DNA of 64,000 bases from positions 124,001 to 188,000 of the forward strand of contig CAVRAP010000021.1 in NCBI GenBank assembly GCA_963718995.1, in the 5' to 3' direction. The notes under the pieces are model-generated. The model saw only the letters and a program-made list of their open reading frames with translations, did not search any database and was not told the DNA's origin. Position numbers and translations under genes: made by a program. Every line of letters begins with the position of its first letter. Positions within the stretch are counted from its first letter, which is position 1. Of the stretch, positions 24,502-33,233 are shown in pieces. The stretch is from UBA4744 sp963718995 (GTDB lineage: Bacteria > Actinomycetota > Acidimicrobiia > Spongiisociales > UBA4744).

Positions 24502-26135
24502 GCGATCGAAGCGCCTGGGAGGGGGAGTACGACGCCCAGCAGAAGCGGCGGGAACGATTTGAGAGTCTCTCCTTCGAACCGGTCCCGCCCCTTGTCGATG
24601 GGGAAGACCCGGACGGTCAGATTGGATACCCGGGGCACTATCCGTATACCCGCGGGATCCATGCGTCCGGGTATCGGGGGAAACTCTGGACGATCCGCCA
24701 GTTTGCCGGATTCGCCGGAGTAGCCGATACCAACGCGCGCTTCCGAAAGCTTCTGGCCGAAGGCCAGCACGGTCTGTCGGTGGCATTCGACATGCCAACG
24801 CTGATGGGATACGACTCCGATGACGCGATGTCGCTCGGTGAGGTCGGTCACTGCGGTGTGGCCATCGATTCGGCGGACGACATGGTCGGCCTCTTTGACG
24901 CTATTCCGCTGTCCGATGTTTCCGTGTCGATGACGATCAACGGTCCGGCCGTGATTCTCTTCGCGTTTCTTCTGGTTGCCGCTGAGGAGCAAGGCGCTGA
25001 CTGGAAGGACCTGCGCGGAACGCTCCAAAACGACATCCTGAAGGAATACATAGCCCAGAAGGAGTGGATCTTCCCTCCGGAGCCGCATCTGCGCCTGATC
25101 GTCGACATGGTCGACTTCTGCCGCACTGAGGTACCCCAATGGAACACGATCTCCATTTCCGGCTATCACATCAGGGAGGCCGGAGCCAACGCCACCCAGG
25201 AGCTGGCGTTCACGCTCGCCGATGGTTTCGCCTATGTGGAGGCCTGCCAGCGAGCCGGAATGAAGATCGAGGATTTTGCTCCCCGGTTCTCATTCTTCTT
25301 CGATGCCCACATTGATTTCTTCGAGGAGATTGCCAAGTTCCGCGCCGCCCGCCGGATCTGGGCCCGGTGGATGAAGGAACGCTACGGGACCCATGATGAG
25401 CGGTCGCTGAAACTGCGATTCCACACCCAGACGGCCGGCGTTTCGCTGACTGCCCAGCAGCCGGACAACAACGTTGTGAGGACCACCGTCGAGGCCCTCG
25501 CGGCGGTGCTGGGAGGCACGCAGAGCTTGCACACCAACGCCCTCGACGAGGTGTACGCCCTCCCAACCGAGGCGGCAGCCGAGCTGGCTCTGCGAACGCA
25601 GCAGGTACTCGCTGAGGAGACCGGCGTTGCCGATACCATCGATCCGCTGGGCGGCTCCTGGTTCGTTGAGGAGATGACCGACCGGATGGAAGAACGAGTC
25701 GAGGAGATCCTGCAGATCGTGGATCGGCTCGGGAGCGGTTCGATGCTAGATGGGGTGCTGCGCGGGATCGAGGAGAGCTACTTCCAGTCCGCGATCGCGG
25801 ATTCTGCCTACGAGTTCGAGAAGGCGGTCAACTCGGGAGAGCGCTCCGTGGTTGGCGTGAACCGGTTTGCCAAGACCGATGAGGACGCAATCGAGATGTT
25901 GCGAATCGCCCCGGAAGTAGAAGAGATCCAGCGAGGGCGCTTACAAGCCGTCCGCCGGGTTCGGGATCAGGATGCAGTCGACCGGGCCCTGGCGGAGCTG
26001 GAAGCCGGGGCGCGAAGCTCGGTCAATCTCATGCCGCTTCTGGTCGAAGCGGCCCGTCGGCGAGTAACCGAAGGGGAGATGGTGGCATGTCTCAAGGCAG
26101 TGTTCGGGACCTATCGTGAGCCTGCTCGTTTCTGA
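24498..26135 (+). CDS. Acyl-CoA mutase large subunit (methylmalonyl-CoA mutase family)
   Basis: 545 residues, the catalytic TIM barrel of B12-dependent acyl-CoA mutases without the cobalamin-binding domain. Conserved blocks: YPYTRGIHASGYRGKLWTIR, FAGFAGVADTNARFRKLL, GLSVAFDMPTLMGYDSDD, QNDILKEYIAQKEWIFPP, ISISGYHIREAGANATQELA, QTAGVSLTAQQPDNNVVR and DPLGGSWFVEEMTD. GTG at 24498 overlaps the zinc-ribbon stop. Such large subunits pair with a separate B12-binding small subunit (methylmalonyl-, isobutyryl- or related CoA mutases); none is encoded within this window. The substrate cannot be fixed by eye. Confidence 0.93.
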   Translation: MSDRSAWEGEYDAQQKRRERFESLSFEPVPPLVDGEDPDGQIGYPGHYPYTRGIHASGYRGKLWTIRQFAGFAGVADTNARFRKLLAEGQHGLSVAFDMPTLMGYDSDDAMSLGEVGHCGVAIDSADDMVGLFDAIPLSDVSVSMTINGPAVILFAFLLVAAEEQGADWKDLRGTLQNDILKEYIAQKEWIFPPEPHLRLIVDMVDFCRTEVPQWNTISISGYHIREAGANATQELAFTLADGFAYVEACQRAGMKIEDFAPRFSFFFDAHIDFFEEIAKFRAARRIWARWMKERYGTHDERSLKLRFHTQTAGVSLTAQQPDNNVVRTTVEALAAVLGGTQSLHTNALDEVYALPTEAAAELALRTQQVLAEETGVADTIDPLGGSWFVEEMTDRMEERVEEILQIVDRLGSGSMLDGVLRGIEESYFQSAIADSAYEFEKAVNSGERSVVGVNRFAKTDEDAIEMLRIAPEVEEIQRGRLQAVRRVRDQDAVDRALAELEAGARSSVNLMPLLVEAARRRVTEGEMVACLKAVFGTYREPARF

Positions 26136-26288
26136 GTCACGTGCGCTCGCCGGCCGTTTGATGCTGGCCGTGTTCCTCGCCCTGGCGCCGAGTTCAATTC
26201 CGGAATGGAGGACATCCGTTGCTGCTCCGCCTGCACTGGTTCTGCCGGTTGGTGACCCGATCCGATGTATCTTTAGTGGAGGTGACCG

Positions 26289-26762
26289 ATGACTGATGAA
26301 GCAGCAGATGCCGCATTCGAATCTGTAGCCGACGCCGCCGTCGAAAACGCCAGTGACGAATTTGTCGACCTGTTCAATGCTCGTGACCTGGATGGGATTG
26401 CTGAAATGGTCACCGCCGACGTCGCCTCAGACCTCCTCGACGGGGATGGCGCAGATAGTGTCATCGAAGGTCTGGCCGGGCTGCTGCGCCGGTACCCGCA
26501 ACTCGTCGCTACTCGCGGCGAGGACGGGAACCAGCCGATCGTGGCGTTGTGGATCCCCAACGAGCAGGATCAATACAGTCTGATGGGTTATCTCGAACTA
26601 TCGACCGAGGACGAGCTCATCGATCGGATTACCTACGTGGACACGCCTGGAAGAAGCGACCTTCTCCTGGAAGAACCCGATCTGGACGAGATGTCCGAAT
26701 GGCAGGATTGGCGCGAGTGGGATACGGGAGAAGAAGCGAACAGCAGACAGGCAGGGGAGTAA
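26289..26762 (+). CDS. Hypothetical acidic protein, possible NTF2/SnoaL-like fold
   Basis: 157 residues, very acidic. The segment ASDEFVDLFNARDLDGIAEM followed by a YLELSTEDELIDRITYVD-like strand suggests a SnoaL/NTF2-like cone fold, a resemblance only. A TATCTT box at 26268 and ggagg before ATG give it its own expression signals. The TAA stop shares a base with the start of the next gene. Confidence 0.65.
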   Translation: MTDEAADAAFESVADAAVENASDEFVDLFNARDLDGIAEMVTADVASDLLDGDGADSVIEGLAGLLRRYPQLVATRGEDGNQPIVALWIPNEQDQYSLMGYLELSTEDELIDRITYVDTPGRSDLLLEEPDLDEMSEWQDWREWDTGEEANSRQAGE

Positions 26763-26971
26763 TGGGAAGGCTGCGGAGATTTGCCGAATTCAGATTCGTT
26801 GGCGTGCGGGACACGATGGTCGTGTACGACTGCGACGACGACCATCACTTCGCCGAGCTCTCTGAACGCGTTGAGTCGGACGACCTGGTCGCGAAGAACC
26901 TCCTGTCGAGTTTCGCACCGGACGAAGCCGCCGAGGCGCGCAACAGGGGATTTCGATTGAAGGCGAGTTAG
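26762..26971 (+). CDS. Small hypothetical protein
   Basis: 69 residues, starting at the ATG that shares one base with the preceding TAA stop, with aggggag upstream. Charged, with a beta-like start (FAEFRFVGVRDTMVVYDCDD) and a helical end. No family recognised. Tight coupling to the preceding gene argues that it is expressed. It ends four bases into the convergent MBL gene. Confidence 0.55.
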   Translation: MGRLRRFAEFRFVGVRDTMVVYDCDDDHHFAELSERVESDDLVAKNLLSSFAPDEAAEARNRGFRLKAS

Positions 26972-27979
26972 CGGCTCGCCACCGGTTTTCGATAGACCCG
27001 AGAACCTTCGAGCACATCTCGTTCGACGTGGCCGCCGTTCCGCAGGTGCTCCAGGTGGGCCATCGTCTCCTGAAAAGCGAGTCGTTCCTCCAGAGAGCTC
27101 AGGTTGGGCCGGAACACCGATTGCATGACCTCCCATGGTGTCCTGGGCTCCGTCAGAACCTCGAGCATGGCGTCCAGGCGGCGTTGATGATGGAGCAGGA
27201 TCTGGTGAGCCCGGACCGATCCTCGCTCGATGGTTGGTCCGTGGCCGGGATACGTTGCCCCCGCATCCAGCGAAATGATTCGAGTCAAGGAGACGAGGTA
27301 CGCGTCCAGGTGGTCCGTGTCTTCGCCGGTGTACGGAATGAAGGGGCTGATTCGGGGCAGCACATGGTCGCCCGAGAACAGCCATCCCGTCCGCGAATCG
27401 CGCAGGCACAGGTGGTTGGCCTGATGGCCAGGGGTGAAGAGGACACGCAGTCGCCGGTTCTCACTCAGCGGTATGGCTTGGCCATCCTCGACGGGATGCG
27501 TCGGAGCTATCGCTTGGGAGAACCAGTGCGGGGCGAGACCATCCCCGGCTAAACCGGGCCACCGCTTGAGGAGGGGCTCCGCTTGATGCGACGAGGCGGG
27601 CCAGCGCATCACGACGGGGGCCCCAGTCGTTGTAGTGCTGGATCTCCGCCGACGTGGAGCTATGCATGACCCACTCACATCCGGTTGTTTCGACGACGCG
27701 CTTGGCCATGCCCATGTGATCCACGTGGAGGTGGGACGCCACCAACCGATGCACGTCTTCGAGGGCAAAGCCGAATCCCGCCAGAGCGTGTTGCAGCAAC
27801 TCGAATTCATGGGTGCCATCGATGCCGCAGTCCAACAACGTCAGCCCCCGGTCCCCTTCGAAGAGATAGCAATTGACGGCCTGGGGGGTTGGAAAGGGGA
27901 GAGGCAGCGTGATCCGGTAGATGCCCTCGCCGAGCGAATGGGCCTGCGAGGTTCGAGCCTGCCTCGGGACGCTCGGCAC
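26968..27979 (-). pseudogene. MBL-fold metallo-hydrolase, interrupted by one frameshift
   Basis: A metallo-beta-lactamase-fold hydrolase in two frames. The N-terminal frame runs from GTG 27979 (GIYRITLPLPFPTPQAVNCY, LLDCGIDG, metal motif SHLHVDHMG). The C-terminal frame, ending at 26968, has LFTPGHQANHLCLRD, LFSGDHVLPRISPF, YPGHGPTI and a C-terminal helical domain. The frame changes between about 27555 and 27595. The total of 1,012 bases is one more than a multiple of three, so one extra base suffices and a sequence error is possible. All metal-binding motifs are intact, as in glyoxalase-II-like or RNase Z-like hydrolases; substrate unknown. It follows the dodecin stop by two bases. Confidence 0.8.
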
Positions 27980-27981
27980 GG

Positions 27982-28209
27982 TTAGCCGTGCTCGGCGGCG
28001 GATTCCCTGACCACGAATCCAATGTCCAAAGTGACCGAGTATTCGGAAGGTGCTCCCGAACGATCTACCTTCCCGGCCACTTCGATGACCTTGAATGATT
28101 GGATCTCTTCGAGGGTTTCGGCCGCCCGTCCCAGAATGCCGGAGATGGCATCCTCGATCGATCGGGGCGAGCTGCCGCTCACTCGAACCGTCTTGGTAAT
28201 GGGTCCCAT
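27982..28209 (-). CDS. Dodecin family flavin-binding protein
   Basis: 75 residues. The dodecin pattern is clear: VSGSSPRSIEDAISGILGRA (strand 1 and helix), then IQSFKVIEVAGKVDRSG and a closing strand SVTLDIGFVV. Dodecins form hollow dodecamers that store or buffer flavins. The usual Trp of flavin-stacking archaeal/bacterial forms is absent in this short sequence; the position reads FKVIEV. ATG at 28209 is preferred to longer in-frame starts because it gives the exact family length. It is followed after two bases by the MBL hydrolase. Confidence 0.82.
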   Translation of the reverse strand: MGPITKTVRVSGSSPRSIEDAISGILGRAAETLEEIQSFKVIEVAGKVDRSGAPSEYSVTLDIGFVVRESAAEHG

Positions 28210-28513
28210 GGACGTTCCCTTCTGATGGTCATCGACAGGGTACCGGGCGATGATGGGCCCCCGTGGCTGGTAGCCGGACACCGAGCGTCTGGCTGGACCC
28301 GGCCGACGGGGGCCCTGGAGACCTTGCGTCTCACTCATACTGTGCGACAACGGGGCGGCACCGACCAGGGCCAGAAGTCCTTTGCAGCATCTGTCCATGG
28401 TCCGACTCGAAGTCTGCCTGGGTGGCTTCCGACCGCTCCGTCGAGTCCGGGCTCGACACCTCCAACCGGTTCCCCTGACTATGTTCGCCACGGGCCGAGG
28501 ACGAACGAGGCGC
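28210..28513. other. Intergenic stretch of about 300 bases, no supported gene
   Basis: No family-like open frame and no tRNA fold was found. The only structure is a short hairpin, GTCGAG-tccggg-CTCGAC, at 28440-28457, without a T-run. The minus-strand frame of the dodecin is open through most of this region but carries no conserved sequence. Confidence 0.4.
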
Positions 28514-28606
28514 TCACTGGACCGCCATGAGGAACCAAACCGCCGAAGCCGCCAAGATCACAAAGGCAACGGCCAGGGAGATGATGAGCAAGTACCGGGT
28601 CTTCAC
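28514..28606 (-). CDS. Possible 30-residue single-helix membrane peptide
   Basis: GTG at 28606 to TGA at 28514 encodes 30 residues: a positive start (MKTRY), then an unbroken hydrophobic helix (LLIISLAVAFVILAASAVWF) and a short tail. The inside-positive rule and helix length fit a small membrane protein. No Shine-Dalgarno sequence is visible. It lies divergent from the dihydrolipoyl dehydrogenase gene. A sequence this short could arise by chance, so support is moderate only. Confidence 0.4.
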   Translation of the reverse strand: MKTRYLLIISLAVAFVILAASAVWFLMAVQ

Positions 28607-28674
28607 GGCGCCAGCGTACCGCCTGGAGGAACCGCGTTGCCTGCCGGACCACCGGGACATACCCTGTCCTCAAC

Positions 28675-28680
28675 TATCCT
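28675..28680 (+). promoter_or_regulatory. Candidate -10 box of the lipoyl operon
   Basis: TATCCT, 24 bases before the TTG start of the dihydrolipoyl dehydrogenase gene, leaves a short leader with the cggagg Shine-Dalgarno sequence. Confidence 0.35.
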
Positions 28681-28704
28681 CAGGTCTCCTACACGGAGGA
28701 CATC

Positions 28705-30078
28705 TTGTACGACGTCGTCATCATCGGTGGAGGGCCGGGCGGATACGCAGCCGCCCTCTACGCCCACAATTTCGGACTCTCGGTGGCGCTCGTCGAGAAG
28801 GATCCCACGGTCGGCGGCACGTGCTTGCTGCGAGGGTGTATTCCTGCCAAACACTGGCTCCACACGGCCGATGTCTTCACCACCGTCCGCGAAGCCGGAT
28901 CGTTCGGTGTCAACGCCGGCGAACCGACCCTTGACTGGGGGACGGCCCTCGCCAAGAAGAACGAAGTCGTGACCGGTCTGGTGCGGGGTCTCACCGGTTT
29001 GCTCAAGGCGCGCAAGGTCGATGTCGTGTCCGGGTTCGGACGGCTCGACGGACCGGGCCGCGTCATCGTCAGTGGCGACGAAGGGGAGAGCGTTCTCGAA
29101 GGCCGCAATGTCATCGTGGCGACCGGATCGGCCCCGCGCAGCATCCCCGGGTATCCCCTCGATGGGGAGCGCATCGTCAGCTCAGATCATGCGCTCGATT
29201 GGGAGAAGCAACCGGGGCGGGTTGCCATCATCGGGGCCGGAGCTATCGGCTGCGAATTCGCCAGCCTGCTGGTGGATCTCGGCAGCGAGGTGCACCTTTT
29301 TGAATTGATGGACCAGATCGTGCCCGGGGCCGATCGCGATGCCGCCGCCGAGCTGAGCAAACAGCTCGCTCGCCGTGGTGTCAAGGTCAGGACGGGTGTG
29401 ACGGTGGGCGCTGCCGAGATCGGGGATGACTCTGTGGTCGTCCCGTTCGGTGAAGAGTCGGTCGAAGTCGATGTAGTACTCGTTTCTGTTGGCCGGGCCC
29501 CCCAAACGGAAGGGATCGGTCTCGAAACCACCTCCGCCGTGGTCGATCGCGGATTCGTCACGGTGGATCTGGCGACGATGATGACGGCCAGCCCCGGTGT
29601 GTTTGCCGTCGGCGATGTGGTCGCAGGCACACCGCAGCTAGCCCATGTCGGTTTTGCCGAGGCCATTGCTGCGGTGACCTTCATTGCCACAGGAACACCT
29701 GCCCCGGTCGACTATCGGGCAGTGCCGCTCGTCGTGTACACCCACCCGGAAATGGCCGAGGTCGGCCTCACCGAGGAAAAAGCCCGGGAAAGCGGATTTG
29801 AGGTCGAGACGACCTCGCACGGCCTCACCGGTGTCGGAAGGGCCAAGATCATCGGCCAGAATCGGGGGCTGGTCAAGCTGGTAGTCCAGAAGGACGGTCC
29901 CATACTGGGGGCGTCGGTAGTCGGACCCCAGGCAGGTGAGATGATCCACGAACTCATGTATGCCGTCGGTTGGGAAGCTTTACCGGAGGAAGCGGCTGCG
30001 TTCATTCACGCTCATCCGACATTGTCCGAGGCCATCGGTGAGACCCTGCTCACCGCAACCGGGCGGAGTTTGCATTGA
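28705..30078 (+). CDS. lpdA: Dihydrolipoyl dehydrogenase (E3)
   Basis: 457 residues, FAD flavoprotein that reoxidises lipoyl groups of 2-oxoacid dehydrogenases with NAD. FAD motif VIIGGGPGGYAAALYA, redox disulfide GGTCLLRGCIPAKH (Cys-x4-Cys), NAD motif AIIGAGAIGCEFASLL, second FAD site GVFAVGDV and the catalytic His/Glu at the C-terminus (HAHPTLSEAIGETLL). Start is TTG at 28705 with cggagg upstream. It heads a run with E2 and LipB-LipA. Confidence 0.95.
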   Translation: MYDVVIIGGGPGGYAAALYAHNFGLSVALVEKDPTVGGTCLLRGCIPAKHWLHTADVFTTVREAGSFGVNAGEPTLDWGTALAKKNEVVTGLVRGLTGLLKARKVDVVSGFGRLDGPGRVIVSGDEGESVLEGRNVIVATGSAPRSIPGYPLDGERIVSSDHALDWEKQPGRVAIIGAGAIGCEFASLLVDLGSEVHLFELMDQIVPGADRDAAAELSKQLARRGVKVRTGVTVGAAEIGDDSVVVPFGEESVEVDVVLVSVGRAPQTEGIGLETTSAVVDRGFVTVDLATMMTASPGVFAVGDVVAGTPQLAHVGFAEAIAAVTFIATGTPAPVDYRAVPLVVYTHPEMAEVGLTEEKARESGFEVETTSHGLTGVGRAKIIGQNRGLVKLVVQKDGPILGASVVGPQAGEMIHELMYAVGWEALPEEAAAFIHAHPTLSEAIGETLLTATGRSLH

Positions 30079-30117
30079 GTCCATCGAACAACCATCACAA
30101 CGCGTAAGGGAGACAGC

Positions 30118-31515
30118 ATGTCCACGACGGTCACCATGCCGCAATTGGGCGAAACGGTCACCGAAGGGACCATTCTCAGTTGGGCCAAGCAGCCCGGTGA
30201 GTCCATCGCCGCAGACGAGGTCCTCTTTGAGGTTTCCACGGACAAAGTGGACACCGAGGTTCCCTCGCCGGTGACCGGCACGGTGCTCGAGATTCTGGTG
30301 GAAGCCGGCGTAACGGTGCCCGTCGGCACTCCGTTGATCGTCATCGGTGAGGCCGGTGAGGTTCCCGCGGCTGCCGGTGCCGCCACTCCGGCCGCTCCGG
30401 CGGCGCCGGAGCCGGAGCCTGCGCCGCCACCCGCGCCCGCACCAGAGCCGGTAGCGGTTCCCCAACCCGTCGCCGAGCCGGCAGTTGCTGCGGTGACACC
30501 GTCTGTGGAGGTCGACGCCGGTCCCGAAGAAACTGCGGAAACCGTAGATGCGGCGAAGTTCCTCTCTCCTGTCGTTCGCAAACTGGCCAAGGAACACGAC
30601 CTGGATCTCACCAAGATTGCCGGCACCGGCCGGGCCGGGCGGATCACCCGGAAGGATGTTCTCGAGTTGATCGACGCAGGCGGCGGTGCTGCCCCGGCCG
30701 CCCCCGTTCGTCAACCCGCGGCTCCAGCCACCGCGCCGGCGACCCCGCCTGCGGCCGCCCCCACCGGGACCGGCCAACCATTCGCGGTCATGGAAGGCGA
30801 CGACGTCCGGGATCTGGACCGCATCCGGACCCGAATCGGAACCAACATGATTCTGGCGAAACAGACCGCCGCCCACGTCTGGACTTCGGTTGAGGTCGAC
30901 TACGAACGGGTGGAGCGAGTCCGCCAGCGGCACCGGGCGGCTTTCAAAGAGCGGGAGGGCTTCTCGCTCACGTATATGCCGTTCATTGCCCGGGCGACCA
31001 TCGACGCGTTGAAGGCATTCCCGGTGGTCAACAGCTCGTACTACCTCGAAGAGAAGAAGGCCGTGTTCCATGCGAAAGTCAATCTGGGCGTGGCCATCGA
31101 CCTCGATCAGGGGGGCCTGATCGTTGCGACCATCCACGATGCCGATGGGCTCCGGATGATCGGACTGGCCCGGCAAGTGCGAGGGCTGGCCGAGAAGGCA
31201 CGGGCCGGGAAGCTCGAGCCCGACGATGTCGCCGGCAGTACGTTCACCATCACCAACCCGGGACCTTTCGGATCCTTCATGTCGGCGCCGATCATCAACG
31301 TGCCCAATACCGGGATCCTGTCGACCGATACCGTTGCCAAGCGGCCAACGGTGATCACGAACGACGAAGGCCAGGACATGATCGCCATCCGGCACATCGG
31401 CTACCTGGGCCTGACCTGGGACCACCGGGCCTTCGATGGTTCGACGGCGGTTCTGTTCCTTCGCAAAATCAAAGAGAACCTCGAGACTTGGGATTGGGAA
31501 CAGGAACTGAATTGA
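30118..31515 (+). CDS. 2-oxoacid dehydrogenase E2 component (dihydrolipoyl acyltransferase)
   Basis: 465 residues. Lipoyl domain at residues about 2-77 with the lipoylated Lys in EVSTDKVDTEVPSP; a long Ala/Pro linker; a peripheral E3-binding domain about 146-182 (LSPVVRKLAKEHDLDLTKIA, GTGRAGRITRKDV); a second Ala/Pro linker; and the acyltransferase domain from about 225 with the catalytic His in DHRAFDGSTA. It could be the E2 of a 2-oxoglutarate (sucB) or branched-chain (bkd) complex; the sequence does not separate these by eye. No E1 gene is in the window. Four-base overlap with the LipB-LipA gene that would lipoylate it. Confidence 0.93.
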   Translation: MSTTVTMPQLGETVTEGTILSWAKQPGESIAADEVLFEVSTDKVDTEVPSPVTGTVLEILVEAGVTVPVGTPLIVIGEAGEVPAAAGAATPAAPAAPEPEPAPPPAPAPEPVAVPQPVAEPAVAAVTPSVEVDAGPEETAETVDAAKFLSPVVRKLAKEHDLDLTKIAGTGRAGRITRKDVLELIDAGGGAAPAAPVRQPAAPATAPATPPAAAPTGTGQPFAVMEGDDVRDLDRIRTRIGTNMILAKQTAAHVWTSVEVDYERVERVRQRHRAAFKEREGFSLTYMPFIARATIDALKAFPVVNSSYYLEEKKAVFHAKVNLGVAIDLDQGGLIVATIHDADGLRMIGLARQVRGLAEKARAGKLEPDDVAGSTFTITNPGPFGSFMSAPIINVPNTGILSTDTVAKRPTVITNDEGQDMIAIRHIGYLGLTWDHRAFDGSTAVLFLRKIKENLETWDWEQELN

Positions 31516-33233
31516 CCCCTGAGTTACGCGCTGGCAGCCCCGCGCCGCTGGTCGGCGGGGACGCCTCTTCCGGGGCTCTGTTGCGCACCCGGTGGCTGGG
31601 GCGCATGCCGTACGCCGAGGCCTGGGACCTGCAGCGAGCCTTCTGGGAAGGTCGTGTCGAGGGCAGATCGCTCGACGACTATCTCTTGTTGCTCGAGCAT
31701 CCGCACACCTACACCGTTGGCAGGAACGGGGATCGTTCCAACATGCTGATGTCCGACGATGGGTTGGAGGCAGTGTCGGCGGAGCTCTTCTTCGTTGACC
31801 GCGGCGGTGACATCACCTATCACGGGCCGGGCCAGCTCGTCGGCTATCCGGTGGTGGCGCTTCCCGATTCCAAGCGCATCAAGCGGTACGTGCACCGGCT
31901 GGAGGAAGTGCTGATCGGGACCTTGGCCGAGCTCGGCGTGGAAGCGTGGTCAGACCCCGACTACCCGGGCGTCTGGACTCACCAGGGCAAGGTGGCGGCG
32001 ATCGGGGTGCGGGTGGCCCGGGGGGTCACCATGCACGGTTTCGCGCTCAACGTGAACCCCGACCTGACGTATTTCTCGCATATCAATCCTTGCGGGATCA
32101 CGGACCGGGCGGTGACTTCGATCACCGAGCTGTTGGGTCGGCCGGTGACCATCGAGGAGGTCGTCGGCAAGCTGATACCGCGCTTCGCGGCCGTGTTCGC
32201 ATTCGACGAGACCGAGGCGCAACTCGGTGCGTTCGTGCGCGGTCAAGGGAAGCCCCGCCGGTTCGAAGTAGACCGCCTCGTCGAGGAGGGGACCTTTGCT
32301 CCCGCTCGCGGCGAAGCACCGAGCACCGAGCGCGGCCTGCTGCCGGGTGAACCGGAACGGCCCGCCTGGATGCGGGTCAGGGCCAACCTGGGTTCCGAAT
32401 ACTCCGAGCTGAAGAAGCTGATGCGGGGAATGGAACTCAACACGGTATGCGAAGAAGCGGGCTGTCCAAATATCTACGAGTGCTGGAGCCAAGGCACCGC
32501 GACCTTGATGATTCTTGGGGATCGCTGTACCCGGGCGTGCAGCTTCTGCGATGTCACCACCGGCAAGCCGACCGAGGTCGACGTCTTCGAGCCGTTTCGG
32601 GCGGCGGCCGCCGTCGAACAGATGGGGTTGCGGCATGCGGTGGTTACTTCGGTAAACCGTGACGACCTCGACGATGGAGGAGCGGAGATCTTCGCGGCCA
32701 CGATTCGGGAGATCCGCAAGCGAATGCCCCTCTGCGATGTCGAGGTCCTCATCCCGGACTTCAAGGGAGATCGACCTGCTCTCGAGACGGTCATGCGCGC
32801 CCGGCCGTCGGTACTCAATCACAATACCGAAACGGTGCTCCGGCTGCAGCGGGATGTCCGCACGGCCGCCAACTACGGGCGGTCCCTGGCGTTGCTCGCT
32901 CGCGCCGGGTGGATCAATCCCTCCGGAGCTGTGAAATCTGGACTGATTGTTGGAATGGGCGAAACCAGAGAAGAAATCTTCGGGGCGCTGGCCGACTTCC
33001 GCGCCGTCGGGGTTGGTATCGTCACGATCGGCCAGTACCTCCGCCCTACCGCCCGGCACCGACCCGTCCATCGGTACGTTCACCCTGACGAATTCGAGGA
33101 GTACCGCCAGTTTGGAGAGGGGATCGGTATCTCGCGTGTCGAGTCGGGTCCGCTGGTGCGGTCCTCGTACCATGCGCGTGAATCGCTGGAAGCGTCCGGG
33201 ACGGCCGTTCCCGTGCAGATCGGCCGCCGGTGA
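31512..33233 (+). CDS. lipB-lipA: Fused lipoyl(octanoyl) transferase and lipoyl synthase (LipB-LipA)
   Basis: 573 residues from TTG 31512, which overlaps the E2 stop (TTGA), with cagga upstream. Residues about 20-245 are LipB: GGDITYHGPGQLVGYP, catalytic Lys about 160 (HQGKVAAIGVRV) and Cys about 194 (HINPCGITDRA). A linker rich in Pro, Glu and Arg (about 245-285) leads into LipA without a stop or frame change. LipA has the auxiliary cluster Cys-x4-Cys-x5-Cys (313, 318, 324), the radical-SAM CTRACSFC (339, 343, 346) and the C-terminal RSSYHARE with its Ser. Both active sites are complete, so one chain could transfer octanoate to E2/GcvH and then insert sulfur. LipB and LipA are normally separate proteins; this is an unusual fusion. 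Confidence 0.93.
   Translation: MTPELRAGSPAPLVGGDASSGALLRTRWLGRMPYAEAWDLQRAFWEGRVEGRSLDDYLLLLEHPHTYTVGRNGDRSNMLMSDDGLEAVSAELFFVDRGGDITYHGPGQLVGYPVVALPDSKRIKRYVHRLEEVLIGTLAELGVEAWSDPDYPGVWTHQGKVAAIGVRVARGVTMHGFALNVNPDLTYFSHINPCGITDRAVTSITELLGRPVTIEEVVGKLIPRFAAVFAFDETEAQLGAFVRGQGKPRRFEVDRLVEEGTFAPARGEAPSTERGLLPGEPERPAWMRVRANLGSEYSELKKLMRGMELNTVCEEAGCPNIYECWSQGTATLMILGDRCTRACSFCDVTTGKPTEVDVFEPFRAAAAVEQMGLRHAVVTSVNRDDLDDGGAEIFAATIREIRKRMPLCDVEVLIPDFKGDRPALETVMRARPSVLNHNTETVLRLQRDVRTAANYGRSLALLARAGWINPSGAVKSGLIVGMGETREEIFGALADFRAVGVGIVTIGQYLRPTARHRPVHRYVHPDEFEEYRQFGEGIGISRVESGPLVRSSYHARESLEASGTAVPVQIGRR

Noticed and set aside
26116..26292. Short frame with a hydrophobic start (GTG 26116 or ATG 26161) whose stop overlaps the gene at 26289
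   Set aside because: It begins inside the mutase 3' end, has no ribosome-binding site of its own, and the Shine-Dalgarno sequence near its end serves the gene at 26289; too little support to list as a gene.
28380..28480. tRNA-like fragment (minus strand, acttcgagtc resembling a T-arm)
   Set aside because: No acceptor stem, anticodon arm or CCA-compatible end can be folded around it.
29980..31425. Long minus-strand frame opposite the E2 gene
   Set aside because: Gly/Arg-rich antisense shadow of the Ala/Pro linkers of E2; no family similarity.
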